The notes under the pieces were generated by a model that did not search any database, was not told the origin of the DNA, and saw only the letters and a program-made list of their open reading frames with translations. Source: F23-B02 sp963613665 (GTDB taxonomy: Bacteria > Bacillota > Clostridia > Oscillospirales > Oscillospiraceae). Taken from it: 64,000 nt of DNA. Below, in pieces: positions 56,844-64,000 of this stretch (the stretch's first letter is position 1; every line of letters begins with the position of its first letter). Both the position numbers and the translations under genes were made by a program. The stretch spans positions 47,309-111,308 of the forward strand of contig CAVEAL010000006.1 of assembly GCA_963613665.1 (NCBI GenBank), given 5' to 3'.

Positions 56844-57019
56844 GGAGGCGCATTGACGCTGTACCTATACGCTTTTTGCAGGTGCCCGGTATCGAAACAG
56901 CGGAATAAACAAAAGCGTTTCGCGCTTTTTTTGAGGCGATTTAAAACCGTTCCTATACGCTCGCTGCGTCAGCCCGGTATCGAAACGACGGAGGAAATAA
57001 AAACGTTTCGCGTAATGCA
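56844..57019 (+). repeat. Two head-to-tail 88-bp repeat units (forward arm)
   Basis: GAGGCG recurs at 56845 and 56933, CCTATACGCT at 56864 and 56952, CCCGGTATCGAAAC at 56885 and 56973, and GTTTCGCG at 56917 and 57005: all exactly 88 bases apart. Confidence 0.8.
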
Positions 57020-57031
57020 AGTGCGCAGCAA

Positions 57032-57240
57032 CGCCTCCAAAAAGCCTTCCTCTGTCACGGTTTTCACCGCAGCTTCCGGTCGGGACACCGCAAAAAACCG
57101 TATCGGTACTGTGCAGCAGCGCCTCCAAAAAGCCTTCCTCTGTCACGGTTTTTCACCGCAGCTTCCGGTCGGGACACCGCAAAAACCGTATCGGTACTGC
57201 TCGGCAACGCCTCCAAAAAGCCTTCCTCTTGAGGGAAAGA
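57032..57240 (-). repeat. Two and a part 88-bp repeat units in inverted orientation
   Basis: CGCCTCCAAAAAGCCTTCCT starts at 57032, 57120 and 57208 (88-base steps). The first two copies are nearly identical over the whole unit. Their reverse complement (GGAGGCG..GTACCGATACGG..TTTTTTGCGGTG) aligns with the forward units (GGAGGCG..GTACCTATACGC..TTTTTGCAGGTG). Confidence 0.8.
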
Positions 57241-57242
57241 CG

Positions 57243-57269
57243 GGTCTCGTAAGCGAGCCGGATGAGGTG
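57243..57269 (+). repeat. Hairpin plus GGATGAGGTG motif
   Basis: Small stem around CTCG TAAG CGAG followed by GGATGAGGTG. A matching motif lies inverted at 57360-57387. Confidence 0.5.
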
Positions 57270-57290
57270 TTATCAAATTTAATACTGAAT

Positions 57291-57329
57291 ATAAAAAAGC
57301 CGGTGCAGACCTAAATCTACACTGGCTTT
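57291..57329 (-). terminator. Intrinsic terminator of the moaC-flavoprotein operon
   Basis: Stem AAAGCCGGTGCAGA / TCTACACTGGCTTT (G-U pairs), T-run TTTTTTAT on the minus strand. Confidence 0.82.
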
Positions 57330-57359
57330 ATTCGCTGCGGTTTGCGGTACGATTTTTTA

Positions 57360-57387
57360 CATCTCATCCGTCAGCCTTGCGGCTGAC
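57360..57387 (-). repeat. Hairpin plus GGATGAGATG motif, inverted copy
   Basis: On the minus strand GTCAGCC / GGCTGAC hairpin followed by GGATGAGATG; partner of the motif at 57243-57269. Confidence 0.5.
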
Positions 57388-57390
57388 ACC

Positions 57391-58965
57391 TCAGAGAGCC
57401 TCAAAAAGTGCTTCGGCGCATTTCATACCGTCAACGGCTGCGGAGGTGATGCCTCCGGCGTAGCCCGCGCCCTCGCCGCAGGGGTAGAGCCCGCGTATGA
57501 GCGAGCGGCGGCTGTCATCGCGCAGTATACGCACGGGCGACGACGAGCGCGTCTCCGGCGCCGTGAGCACGGCATCGGGCGCATCAAAGCCTGAAAGCTT
57601 CTTTCCGAGCTCCGGCAGTGCGTTTTCAAGAACGCCGGTTATCCGCTCGGGCAGCACATCGTGCAGATCACACCAGTGAACGCCGGGTCTGTAGCTTGGC
57701 GTGACCGCGCCCGCTCCGTCGGAGCTTTTGTGCGCAAGGAAATCTCCGACGGTCTGCGCCGGAGCACGGTAGCTGCCGGAAGCGTCAAAGGCCGCACGCT
57801 CGATATCGCGCTGCCAGTACATGCCGCCGAGCGGCCCGCTATAGGGGAAATCCTCGGGAGTCAGAGTCACGAGCAGGGCGCTGTTGGCGTTTTCCGCATC
57901 ACGGCGGGAATTACTCATGCCGTTTGTGCACACGCCGCCGGGCTCAGACGCCGCCGCTATCACCTCGCCGCCGGGGCACATGCAGAAGGTGTATGCGCTC
58001 GTACCGTCGGGCAGATGTACGTTGAGCGAGTAGTCGGCAGCAGGAAGCCCGGCCACGGTCTCGCCGTACTGGGCACGGTCGATGCCGCTCTGCCTGTGCT
58101 CGATGCGCGCGCCCATGGAAAACGGCTTTGCCTCCATCGGAACGCCTGAACGCTCGAGCATCTCGAAGGTATCGCGTGCGGAATGGCCTATGGCAAGGAT
58201 GAGCTGCGAGCACGGCAGCTCGTACTCGCCGGCCTTATCCGTGACCTTTACGGCGCGAAGTGCGTTATTTTCGATAACGAGCCCCGTGAGCTTGGAGTTA
58301 AAACGCAGCTCACCGCCATTGGCTATGATACTTTTGCGTATGCCCTGAACAACATTTATAAGTATGTCCGTGCCGATATGCGGCTTTGCGTCATAGAGTA
58401 TGCTCTCGGGCGCACCGTGCTCGTAAAACACGCGCAGTATCCACCGTATGCGCTTATCGCGTATGCCGGTACCGAGCTTGCCGTCGGAAAACGTTCCCGC
58501 TCCGCCCTCGCCGAACTGGACGTTGCACTCGGGGTCAAGCTCTCCGCCCGCTCTGAATGCCTCGACCTTTTTCTTTCGCGTTTCGGCATCCGCGCCGCGC
58601 TCAAGGACGATGGGTCTGAGCCCCGCTATGCTGAGCACCAGTGCTGCAAACATGCCTCCCGGCCCGAAGCCCGCAACAACGGGGCGCGTATCCGATGTCA
58701 GCTTTGGAACAATGTATTCCGTCTCCTCGTACAGGGCAAGATTTTTGCTTCTGCTTTTGGCGAGTATCCTGCCCTCGTTATCCGCCGACACCGCGGCCGA
58801 ATACAGCCAATGTATATCGTTTTTCTTCCGCGCGTCGAGTGAGCGCTTCGTTATTCTGAAACTCTTTATCTCTCGCTCGGAAACGTGCATTTCACGCGCG
58901 GCCTTCGCTCTGAGCTCATCCTCGCTACGGCCGATATCGAGGCGCAGATTTCGTACAAGTATCAT
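57391..58965 (-). CDS. FAD-dependent dehydrogenase of the COG2509 type
   Basis: A 524-residue flavoprotein. N-terminal region about 1-75 (IKSFRITKRSLDARKKNDIHW, as in this family), FAD motif VVAGFGPGGMFAALVL, then CNVQFGEGGAGTFSDGKL and the ending GLYPCGEGAGYAGGITSAAVDG, which are the strong marks of uncharacterised COG2509 dehydrogenases. The reaction is unknown. The ATG 58965 follows GGGGAGG and overlaps the stop of the upstream flavoprotein by four bases. Last gene of moaC-asparaginase-BaiN-like-COG2509. Confidence 0.88.
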   Translation of the reverse strand: MILVRNLRLDIGRSEDELRAKAAREMHVSEREIKSFRITKRSLDARKKNDIHWLYSAAVSADNEGRILAKSRSKNLALYEETEYIVPKLTSDTRPVVAGFGPGGMFAALVLSIAGLRPIVLERGADAETRKKKVEAFRAGGELDPECNVQFGEGGAGTFSDGKLGTGIRDKRIRWILRVFYEHGAPESILYDAKPHIGTDILINVVQGIRKSIIANGGELRFNSKLTGLVIENNALRAVKVTDKAGEYELPCSQLILAIGHSARDTFEMLERSGVPMEAKPFSMGARIEHRQSGIDRAQYGETVAGLPAADYSLNVHLPDGTSAYTFCMCPGGEVIAAASEPGGVCTNGMSNSRRDAENANSALLVTLTPEDFPYSGPLGGMYWQRDIERAAFDASGSYRAPAQTVGDFLAHKSSDGAGAVTPSYRPGVHWCDLHDVLPERITGVLENALPELGKKLSGFDAPDAVLTAPETRSSSPVRILRDDSRRSLIRGLYPCGEGAGYAGGITSAAVDGMKCAEALFEAL

Positions 58966-60161
58966 CTTCCGAGCCTCCCCGCCGTTACGCCGCTTGCCCA
59001 CGCCCATTGGAGATTGAATCCGCCGCAGTCGGCGTCAACGTCCAGGAGCTCGCCCGTTATGAACAGCCCCGGCACGAACCAGCTCTCAAGCGTTTCCGGG
59101 TTCACGCCCGTGGTTTTTATGCCGCCGGCCGTCACCTGCGCACGGTCAAAATTCTCAACGCCGCGCAGAGCGATCGTAAAGTCTCTGCATGCCCTCGCTA
59201 TGGCCGCGGCATCGCTGCCGTCAAGCTCGCTGAGGGGCTTTGCACCCGGTACGCCCGCGTATTTGACCGCCATTTTGCCGAGGCGGTTGTGCAGAACGCC
59301 CGTGAGTGCATCGTCGGCGCAGAGGCCGGGGTTAGCTTTTATACGGGCACGGAGCTTTGCTTCAATATCAGCGCCGCCGGAGAGGTCTATGTGCACCTCT
59401 CCCCTGCCGGTCTCAGCCGCTGCGCGGGATATATCAAAGGCTGCGGGGCCGGATAGTCCGGTCTCTGTAAATTGCAGCTCGCCTGCGCTGTGCGCTATGC
59501 TCTCGCCGTCCTTTTCAAGGCGCAGCTTTGCCATGACGCGCACGCCCTTGAGCGCCCGCGGGTAGGTCGGATCCGTTACCAGCTGCACGAGCGAGGGCAA
59601 AAGCCGCGTGCACTTATGCCCCAGCGGCTTTAAAAGCTCATAGCCGTCGTAAACGCCGCCGACCTTTGCTCCGGCCGCTCCTCCGCAGGAGACTATGACG
59701 AAGTCTGCGTCTATGCTCCCTTCGTCGGTGATAACGCAGAAGCCCGCGCCGCGCTTTTCTATTTTTCGTGCCGGACATGAGGTCCTGACGCTAATGTTAT
59801 CGCGCATGAGCGCAAAACGCAGCACGTCCACAACGCTGTTTGCCGAGTTAGACTGCGGGTACACCCTTCCGCCGTACTCAACGCTTGCGGCAAGGCCGAG
59901 AGAATCGAAGAAGCGCAGGGTATCCTCCGGCGTAAAGCGCGTCAGTACCGCGTCGGGAAAGCCCGGCTGCGAGCCGTGATAGTGCTCGGGAGAAGCGCCG
60001 GTATTCGTAAGGTTGCACCTGCCGTTGCCGGTGCTCAAAAGCTTTTTTCCGACGCGCTGCTGACGCTCGAGCAGTATGACGTTATTATTCTTATCCTCTG
60101 AGGCCGTTATCGCCGCAGCCATGCCGGACGCGCCGCCTCCTATTATTACGACATTATTCAT
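58962..60161 (-). CDS. HI0933/BaiN-like flavoprotein
   Basis: A 399-residue FAD/NAD(P) protein. VVIIGGGASGMAAAITA, then KKLLSTGNGRCNLTN, the family's clearest signature, and the ending TGELLDVDADCGGFNLQWAWASG are all present. BaiN in Clostridium scindens has been linked to bile-acid dehydroxylation, but most members have unknown reactions. The start overlaps the asparaginase stop by eight bases and the stop overlaps the COG2509 gene by four. Confidence 0.9.
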   Translation of the reverse strand: MNNVVIIGGGASGMAAAITASEDKNNNVILLERQQRVGKKLLSTGNGRCNLTNTGASPEHYHGSQPGFPDAVLTRFTPEDTLRFFDSLGLAASVEYGGRVYPQSNSANSVVDVLRFALMRDNISVRTSCPARKIEKRGAGFCVITDEGSIDADFVIVSCGGAAGAKVGGVYDGYELLKPLGHKCTRLLPSLVQLVTDPTYPRALKGVRVMAKLRLEKDGESIAHSAGELQFTETGLSGPAAFDISRAAAETGRGEVHIDLSGGADIEAKLRARIKANPGLCADDALTGVLHNRLGKMAVKYAGVPGAKPLSELDGSDAAAIARACRDFTIALRGVENFDRAQVTAGGIKTTGVNPETLESWFVPGLFITGELLDVDADCGGFNLQWAWASGVTAGRLGR

Positions 60162-61167
60162 TACAGTCACCGCAGTGATAGAGTATATCGTGCGCAACGG
60201 GCTCGTAAAACGCACGGCGTATCTCGTCGGAGTCGCGCGTTGCAGCGAGTATGCACATGATCTTCGCCAGCGCCGACTCCGTCGTCATGTCGTAGGCCTC
60301 CAGCACGTTGCGCCAGCCCTTGAGCCTGTGTCCGACATTGTACACCGCCAGGTCCGATCCCTCGTTCTGCACCTGCGTGGTCATGATGATGACCTTTCCC
60401 CTGCCGATGGCATTTATGACTATATCCAGAAACTTATCGTCGCCGTATGACGGCAGGCCGCCGACGCCGAAGGCCTCGATTATAACCGCATCCTTGCGCT
60501 CGGTCATAAACTGCAAAAGCTCAAAATCCATGCCTGGTATCATTTTTATAAGTCCGACATTTGTGTCGAGCTCAGTGAAAAACTCCGGTTTTTCAAGGCT
60601 TTCGGGCTTTATATACTGCATGAGCAGTCCGTCCTGGAGCGTTGCTATAAAGGGGTAGTTTATGCTGGAAAACGCCGCATAAGACTTTGAGCGCGTTTTT
60701 CTTGCACGTGTGCCGAGTATGACGCGGCCGTTAAAGACGATGTTGACGCCGCACATATCGTCAGAGCATGCGCAGGTGAAGGCATCGAGCAGATTTATCT
60801 TCGAGTCAGTGGAGTCAAAGCCGATGGGCTTTTGAGCGCCCGTTAGTATAACGGGTTTTTTCGAGCCGCGTATCATATAGCTCAGAGCCGCCGCGGTGTA
60901 TGCCATCGTGTCGGTTCCGTGGCTTATGACAAAGCCGTCGTATTTATCGTAATTATCCTTTACGCACTGCGTTATCCTCACCCAGTGCGCAGGGGTCATG
61001 CTCGTACTGTCAACGTTAAAAAGGGCTATGCACTCTACCCTGCACAGCTTCGATATTGCCGGAACGAGCGCAAGCAGCTCCTCGGGGCGGAGCTGCGGCG
61101 AGAGCGCGCTGCCGCTTATCTGCGAGGCTATCGTACCGCCTGTGCCGATCATGAGTATCTTTTTCAT
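60154..61167 (-). CDS. ansA: L-asparaginase type I
   Basis: Hydrolyses asparagine to aspartate and ammonia. 337 residues; first catalytic Thr in MIGTGGTIAS (T12 region), second in SHGTDTMAYTAAAL (T85, D86), and LTGAQKP. No signal peptide, so cytoplasmic. The ATG 61167 overlaps the moaC stop by four bases. The link to a molybdopterin gene and two flavoproteins is positional only. Confidence 0.93.
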   Translation of the reverse strand: MKKILMIGTGGTIASQISGSALSPQLRPEELLALVPAISKLCRVECIALFNVDSTSMTPAHWVRITQCVKDNYDKYDGFVISHGTDTMAYTAAALSYMIRGSKKPVILTGAQKPIGFDSTDSKINLLDAFTCACSDDMCGVNIVFNGRVILGTRARKTRSKSYAAFSSINYPFIATLQDGLLMQYIKPESLEKPEFFTELDTNVGLIKMIPGMDFELLQFMTERKDAVIIEAFGVGGLPSYGDDKFLDIVINAIGRGKVIIMTTQVQNEGSDLAVYNVGHRLKGWRNVLEAYDMTTESALAKIMCILAATRDSDEIRRAFYEPVAHDILYHCGDCNE

Positions 61168-61640
61168 TTTCTCTCGAACACCCCGCTTTTTCCGCCGGTC
61201 TTTTTGAGAAGGCGGATATCCGTTATCTCTATATCGCGCTGCACAGCCTTGCACATGTCGTACACCGTGAGCGCCGCGACGCTCACCGCCGTGAGCGCCT
61301 CCATCTCAACGCCCGTTGCGCCTGTGCATTTGGTCGTGGCGACGATCTCGACGCTGTGCCTTTCCTCGCACAGCGAAAGGTCTATATCAACGCCCGATAT
61401 CGTTATCGGATGGCACATGGGTATTATCTCGGATGTACGCTTTGCGCCCATTATGCCGCCTATCTGCGCGACGGACAAAACGTCGCCCTTTTTCATGCCG
61501 CCGGATCTTATGAGCTCAAAGGTCCCGGCGTTTACGAGCACCCTGCCCGCCGCGACCGCCGTGCGCACGGTGTCCGCCTTTTCGGACACATCCACCATTC
61601 TGGCTCTGCCGTTTTCGTTAAAATGCGTAAAATCTGCCAT
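61164..61640 (-). CDS. moaC: Cyclic pyranopterin monophosphate synthase MoaC
   Basis: Second half of the first step of molybdenum cofactor synthesis, turning the MoaA product into cPMP. 158 residues with the full MoaC pattern: MVDVSEKADTVRTA, KGDVLSVAQIGGIMGAKRT, IPMCHPITISGVDI, and GVEMEALTAVSVAALTVYDM. No other moa/mob gene is in the window. GGAGAAACGCT precedes the ATG. It starts about 20 bases after the fakA terminator. Confidence 0.96.
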   Translation of the reverse strand: MADFTHFNENGRARMVDVSEKADTVRTAVAAGRVLVNAGTFELIRSGGMKKGDVLSVAQIGGIMGAKRTSEIIPMCHPITISGVDIDLSLCEERHSVEIVATTKCTGATGVEMEALTAVSVAALTVYDMCKAVQRDIEITDIRLLKKTGGKSGVFERK

Positions 61641-61659
61641 AGCGTTTCTCCGTATCGTA

Positions 61660-61691
61660 AAATAACCACCCGACGCATCAGGTGGTTATTT
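61660..61691 (-). terminator. Intrinsic terminator after fakA
   Basis: 11-base-pair stem AAATAACCACC / GGTGGTTATTT with a ten-base loop; on the minus strand the arm runs into TTTT. Since moaC follows at once with no room for a promoter, read-through must be considerable. Confidence 0.75.
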
Positions 61692-61701
61692 GTCATTTCT
61701 C

Positions 61702-63387
61702 TTATTCTACCGATATCATGTAATAGTAAACGGGCTGACCGCCGTTTACGACCGTTACCTCCGCATCGGGGAAGGCTTTTTCAAGCACTCCGGCTGTCTG
61801 CTCCGCGTCGTCGCCGCTGACATCCTCGCCGTAGTAAACGGTGATTATCTCGGGCTCAAGCTCGTTAAACGCCTCTGACATCTGTCCGAGCACGGCGGGC
61901 ATCTCGGTAAAGCTGCCGATGAGCTTTCCGTCCAGAAGCGCCAGATACTCGCCCGCGTGGATGGCGTAGCCGTCAAAGTCGGAGTCGCGCGCGGCATAGG
62001 TGACCTGTGCCGTGTGTACGTCGCCGAGAGTGTCGCTTATCGTCTCGACTATGTCCGACACCTCACTCTCGGGATCGAAGTTGAGCATTGCCGTTATTCC
62101 CTGGGGAATGGTCTTTGTCGGGATGACGACAACGGTCTTATCCTCGCACAGAGGGATGCTCTGCTCGGCTGCCATGATGATATTCTTGTTATTGGGCAGG
62201 ACGAACACGACCTCCGCCGGTGTGCGGTTTATCTCCTTTATTATATCCGCCGTGGAGGGGTTCATGGTCTGGCCGCCGGTAACGATGGTGTCGGCTCCGA
62301 GCTCCTTAAAGAGGTTTGCAATGCCCTCGCCCGCGCAGACGGCGACTATTCCGTAGCGCTTGGTGGGAGCTGCATGCTGCTCCTCGCCGCTTTCAAGCTC
62401 CTGCTCGATCTTCTCAAGATCGTCGGTGGACTGCGCCTTGCGGCCTGCCATTATGTCGTCATACTGCGTGCGCATATTCTCGATCTTGGCAAGCTCCAGC
62501 GTGCCGTACTGCTGGCTCTTCGTGAGCGCCTCGCCGGGGATATTCGTATGGACATGAACCTTGAACGCCTCGTCATCCTCGCCGATAACAAGACTGTCGC
62601 CGATGCTGGAAAGATAGGCTCGCAGCGGCGTAAGGTCAACGTTCGGCTCGTGCTTGCGCACTATATACACGGTGTCGAAGGCATAGGTTATCTCATCCGT
62701 GCCGAAGACGTCAAAGGCATTGTTCTCGTTTGCGATAACGCCCGCCCTTGCAGCCTCCGTCGGAGCGCTCACCTCACCGCGCAGGCATGCGAGCATGGCG
62801 GAAAAGATGACGATATATCCCTTGCCGCCGGCATCAACGACGCCCGCCTTTTGCAGAACCGGGTTCTGGTTTACGGTGTTCTCAAGCGCTTCCCCGCCGA
62901 TCTTGAGCGCAGTTTCGAGCAGTTCCTCGATATCCGTGCCCTTTTTCGCATATTCGACGGCGGCCGCCGAAGCCATGCGTGCGACCGTCAGTATCGTGCC
63001 CTCGGCCGGCTTCATGACCGCCTTATAGGCTGCGTCAACGCCGTCCTCCATGGCGGCTGCAAATTCCTTCGCGCCGACGGTCTCCATGCCCTTGAGCCTG
63101 CGCGATATTCCGCGGAACAGGAGCGACAGGATAACGCCGGAGTTTCCGCGTGCGCCGCGCAGGAGAGCACCGGCCACGCAGTCGGCAACTGCATCGACAG
63201 CATAAAATTCTTTCTTTCTGAGCTGCGTTGCGGCCTCGTTCATCGTAAGGCCCATATTTGTGCCCGTATCGCCGTCGGGTACGGGAAAAACGTTAAGCTC
63301 GTTTATCTGCTGGGTGTTTTCGGCAAGCGCGGCATCAGCGCAGAGGATCATGTCCTTGAACACCGCAGCGTCTAAATATTCTCTCAA
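61702..63387 (-). CDS. fakA: Fatty-acid kinase FakA-like DAK2-domain protein (YloV family)
   Basis: Phosphorylates fatty acids bound to a DegV/FakB protein, feeding phospholipid synthesis through PlsX/PlsY. 561 residues: DAK2 kinase domain (about 1-200; NELNVFPVPDGDTGTNMG, GARGNSGVILS), middle DegV-interacting part (about 215-320), and a C-terminal domain (about 345-561). A DegV gene (8403) and plsY (43511) are in the same window. It follows the Gls24 gene by 34 bases, the usual yloU-yloV order. Confidence 0.93.
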   Translation of the reverse strand: MREYLDAAVFKDMILCADAALAENTQQINELNVFPVPDGDTGTNMGLTMNEAATQLRKKEFYAVDAVADCVAGALLRGARGNSGVILSLLFRGISRRLKGMETVGAKEFAAAMEDGVDAAYKAVMKPAEGTILTVARMASAAAVEYAKKGTDIEELLETALKIGGEALENTVNQNPVLQKAGVVDAGGKGYIVIFSAMLACLRGEVSAPTEAARAGVIANENNAFDVFGTDEITYAFDTVYIVRKHEPNVDLTPLRAYLSSIGDSLVIGEDDEAFKVHVHTNIPGEALTKSQQYGTLELAKIENMRTQYDDIMAGRKAQSTDDLEKIEQELESGEEQHAAPTKRYGIVAVCAGEGIANLFKELGADTIVTGGQTMNPSTADIIKEINRTPAEVVFVLPNNKNIIMAAEQSIPLCEDKTVVVIPTKTIPQGITAMLNFDPESEVSDIVETISDTLGDVHTAQVTYAARDSDFDGYAIHAGEYLALLDGKLIGSFTEMPAVLGQMSEAFNELEPEIITVYYGEDVSGDDAEQTAGVLEKAFPDAEVTVVNGGQPVYYYMISVE

Positions 63388-63421
63388 ACTAAAAGCACCT
63401 CCGGGAGGGATTTCTCTGTAA

Positions 63422-63775
63422 TTAACCGACTATGACCGTATCGACATAAACATCGACACTCTTAACGGGAACGCCCGTGGCCTTTGCGACCTTGTAGCGC
63501 ACTTCCTTTATAATACTGCGGCATACGGCGCTTATATTAACGCCGTTGTCAACGCCTATATGCAGTTCAAGCGAAAGCGTGCCGTCGTCATTAAGGTGGG
63601 TCATGACACCCTTCGACATTGATTCGCGTCTGAGAAGCTGGAGCGGGCCGCCTTCCTTATTGCGTCCGGCCATGCCTTTTACGCCGAAGCAGCTCGTCGC
63701 AGCCGCGCCGGCAATATTCGTAAAGACCTCACTGGTGATGCTTATATTTCCAAGCTCATTACTGATGTTCACCAT
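63422..63775 (-). CDS. Asp23/Gls24-family envelope stress protein (YloU-like)
   Basis: A 117-residue protein: ISITSEVFTNIAGAAATSCFGVKGM (given here in part), HLNDDGTLSLELHIGVDNGVNIS and a final GVPVKSVDVYVDTVIV match the Asp23/Gls24 domain. The family is placed near the membrane and linked to alkaline/envelope stress. AAAGGAG precedes the ATG. Directly before fakA. Confidence 0.93.
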   Translation of the reverse strand: MVNISNELGNISITSEVFTNIAGAAATSCFGVKGMAGRNKEGGPLQLLRRESMSKGVMTHLNDDGTLSLELHIGVDNGVNISAVCRSIIKEVRYKVAKATGVPVKSVDVYVDTVIVG

Positions 63776-63827
63776 ATTGAAAGGCTCCTTTCGTCAAAAA
63801 TACGCGCAATTATAAAATTGCTACAAT

Positions 63828-63856
63828 AGTATAATACACAGCTTTGAAAAGTACAA
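63828..63856 (-). promoter_or_regulatory. Sigma-A-like promoter for the Gls24-fakA operon
   Basis: On the minus strand TTGTAC, 17-base spacer, TATACT. A second TATAAT at 63809 is nearer the gene. Confidence 0.55.
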
Positions 63857-63957
63857 GCAATATTTTGATGTTTACATCGCATTTTTTTAGTGATAAACTC
63901 AAAGTACATAATATAATGTATAATTATTAGAAATCCATTAGTCCTGGAGGAAAAGAT

Positions 63958-64000
63958 ATGACAAGAAGATACAAGACGATGGACGGCAACGAGGCGGCGG
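63958..64000 (+). CDS. nifJ: Pyruvate:ferredoxin (flavodoxin) oxidoreductase, N-terminal fragment
   Basis: Only 14 codons are in the window, reading TRRYKTMDGNEAA, which is the very characteristic PFOR opening (family form RKYKTMDGNTAAAH). GGAGG lies seven to eight bases before the ATG, and TATAAT-like boxes at 63912 and 63919 stand upstream without a clear -35. The enzyme oxidises pyruvate to acetyl-CoA and reduced ferredoxin in anaerobes. The rest lies beyond the window. Confidence 0.75.
   Translation, partial: MTRRYKTMDGNEAA

Larger units (their letters stand above)
56554..57390. other. Gene-free, repeat-rich intergenic region
   Basis: No convincing gene in about 840 bases. The left third (56560-56840) shows nothing recognised; the remainder holds the 88-bp units, a terminator and two inverted hairpin motifs listed separately. 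Confidence 0.7.

Noticed and set aside
56844..57240. CRISPR array
   Set aside because: Unit is 88 bases with no spacer/repeat alternation, orientation flips in the middle, and there are no cas genes.
56853..57314. A 153-codon frame through the 88-bp units
   Set aside because: Its repeated peptide simply mirrors the DNA repeat; no ribosome site and no conservation expected.

Overview
The window looks like chromosome of a strictly anaerobic, fairly GC-rich Clostridia member, most like the Oscillospiraceae/Oscillospirales. This rests on gene content and Gram-positive signals, not on any database search. The content includes the start of a pyruvate:ferredoxin oxidoreductase, a class III (oxygen-sensitive) ribonucleotide reductase, an EFR1-type flavodoxin/ferredoxin protein, IreB, Gls24, FakA/DegV, T-box, TPP and glycine leaders, AGGAGG-type ribosome binding sites, sigma-A-like promoters and many intrinsic terminators. 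No rRNA, tRNA, CRISPR array, prophage or intact insertion sequence was recognised.

Layout. 1-4.1 kb: end of a membrane protein, then ahcY-mgtE-AEC transporter on the minus strand. 4.2-7.5 kb: an SPFH / zinc-ribbon / TPM membrane-associated operon. 7.6-10.1 kb: a stand-alone protein resembling part of acetyl-CoA synthase, a DegV protein and a DUF1836 regulator. 10.1-11.7 kb: a TIR-transmembrane-LRR protein. 11.8-17.8 kb: a nickel-flavoured block with larB-larE-larC (nickel-pincer cofactor) and a 909-residue Fe-S/FAD oxidoreductase followed by hypA. 17.9-21.3 kb: EFR1, a membrane-anchored PQQ-like propeller and a rhomboid-fold protein without the catalytic serine. 21.4-27.2 kb: rlmB, a degenerate P-type ATPase, an EF-G-2-like GTPase and a small tail-anchored protein. 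27.2-30.1 kb: pyrimidine nucleoside phosphorylase, an unknown gene, a lone MazF and a lipoprotein. 30.2-35.3 kb: a TPP-riboswitch salvage operon thiW-thiM-thiE-HAD-thiD-cytX. 35.3-39.4 kb: T-box leader and pheS-pheT, PheT having an apparent duplicated tRNA-binding domain. 39.4-44.1 kb: ireB, a large secreted protein, an SCP2-like protein, two small paralogues and plsY. 44.2-48.8 kb: an HMA-DsbD_2-like protein and a catalytically incomplete copper-ATPase-like protein next to trmO, then an ABC exporter. 48.8-52.4 kb: glycine-riboswitch-controlled alanine/glycine symporter, a DUF1002 protein, an EamA transporter remnant and a paired SMR exporter. 52.4-56.5 kb: nrdG-nrdD-trxB, with a redoxin domain fused to NrdD. 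56.5-57.4 kb: a gene-free stretch with 88-bp units arranged two forward and two-plus inverted. 57.4-64 kb: a four-gene overlapping operon moaC-asparaginase-BaiN-like-COG2509 flavoprotein, fakA, a Gls24 gene and the start of nifJ.

How it fits together. The thiamine operon is built for uptake and reuse of both thiamine halves rather than de novo synthesis. The RNR operon carries activase, reductase with built-in redoxin, and thioredoxin reductase, so it probably supplies its own thiol electrons. LarBEC and HypA both handle nickel, and the ACS-like protein belongs to a nickel-enzyme family, although no complete nickel enzyme is present here. Two proteins derived from heavy-metal P-type ATPases both lack a working phosphorylation site; together with the ACS-like protein and the TIR-TM-LRR protein these are the most unusual items in the window.
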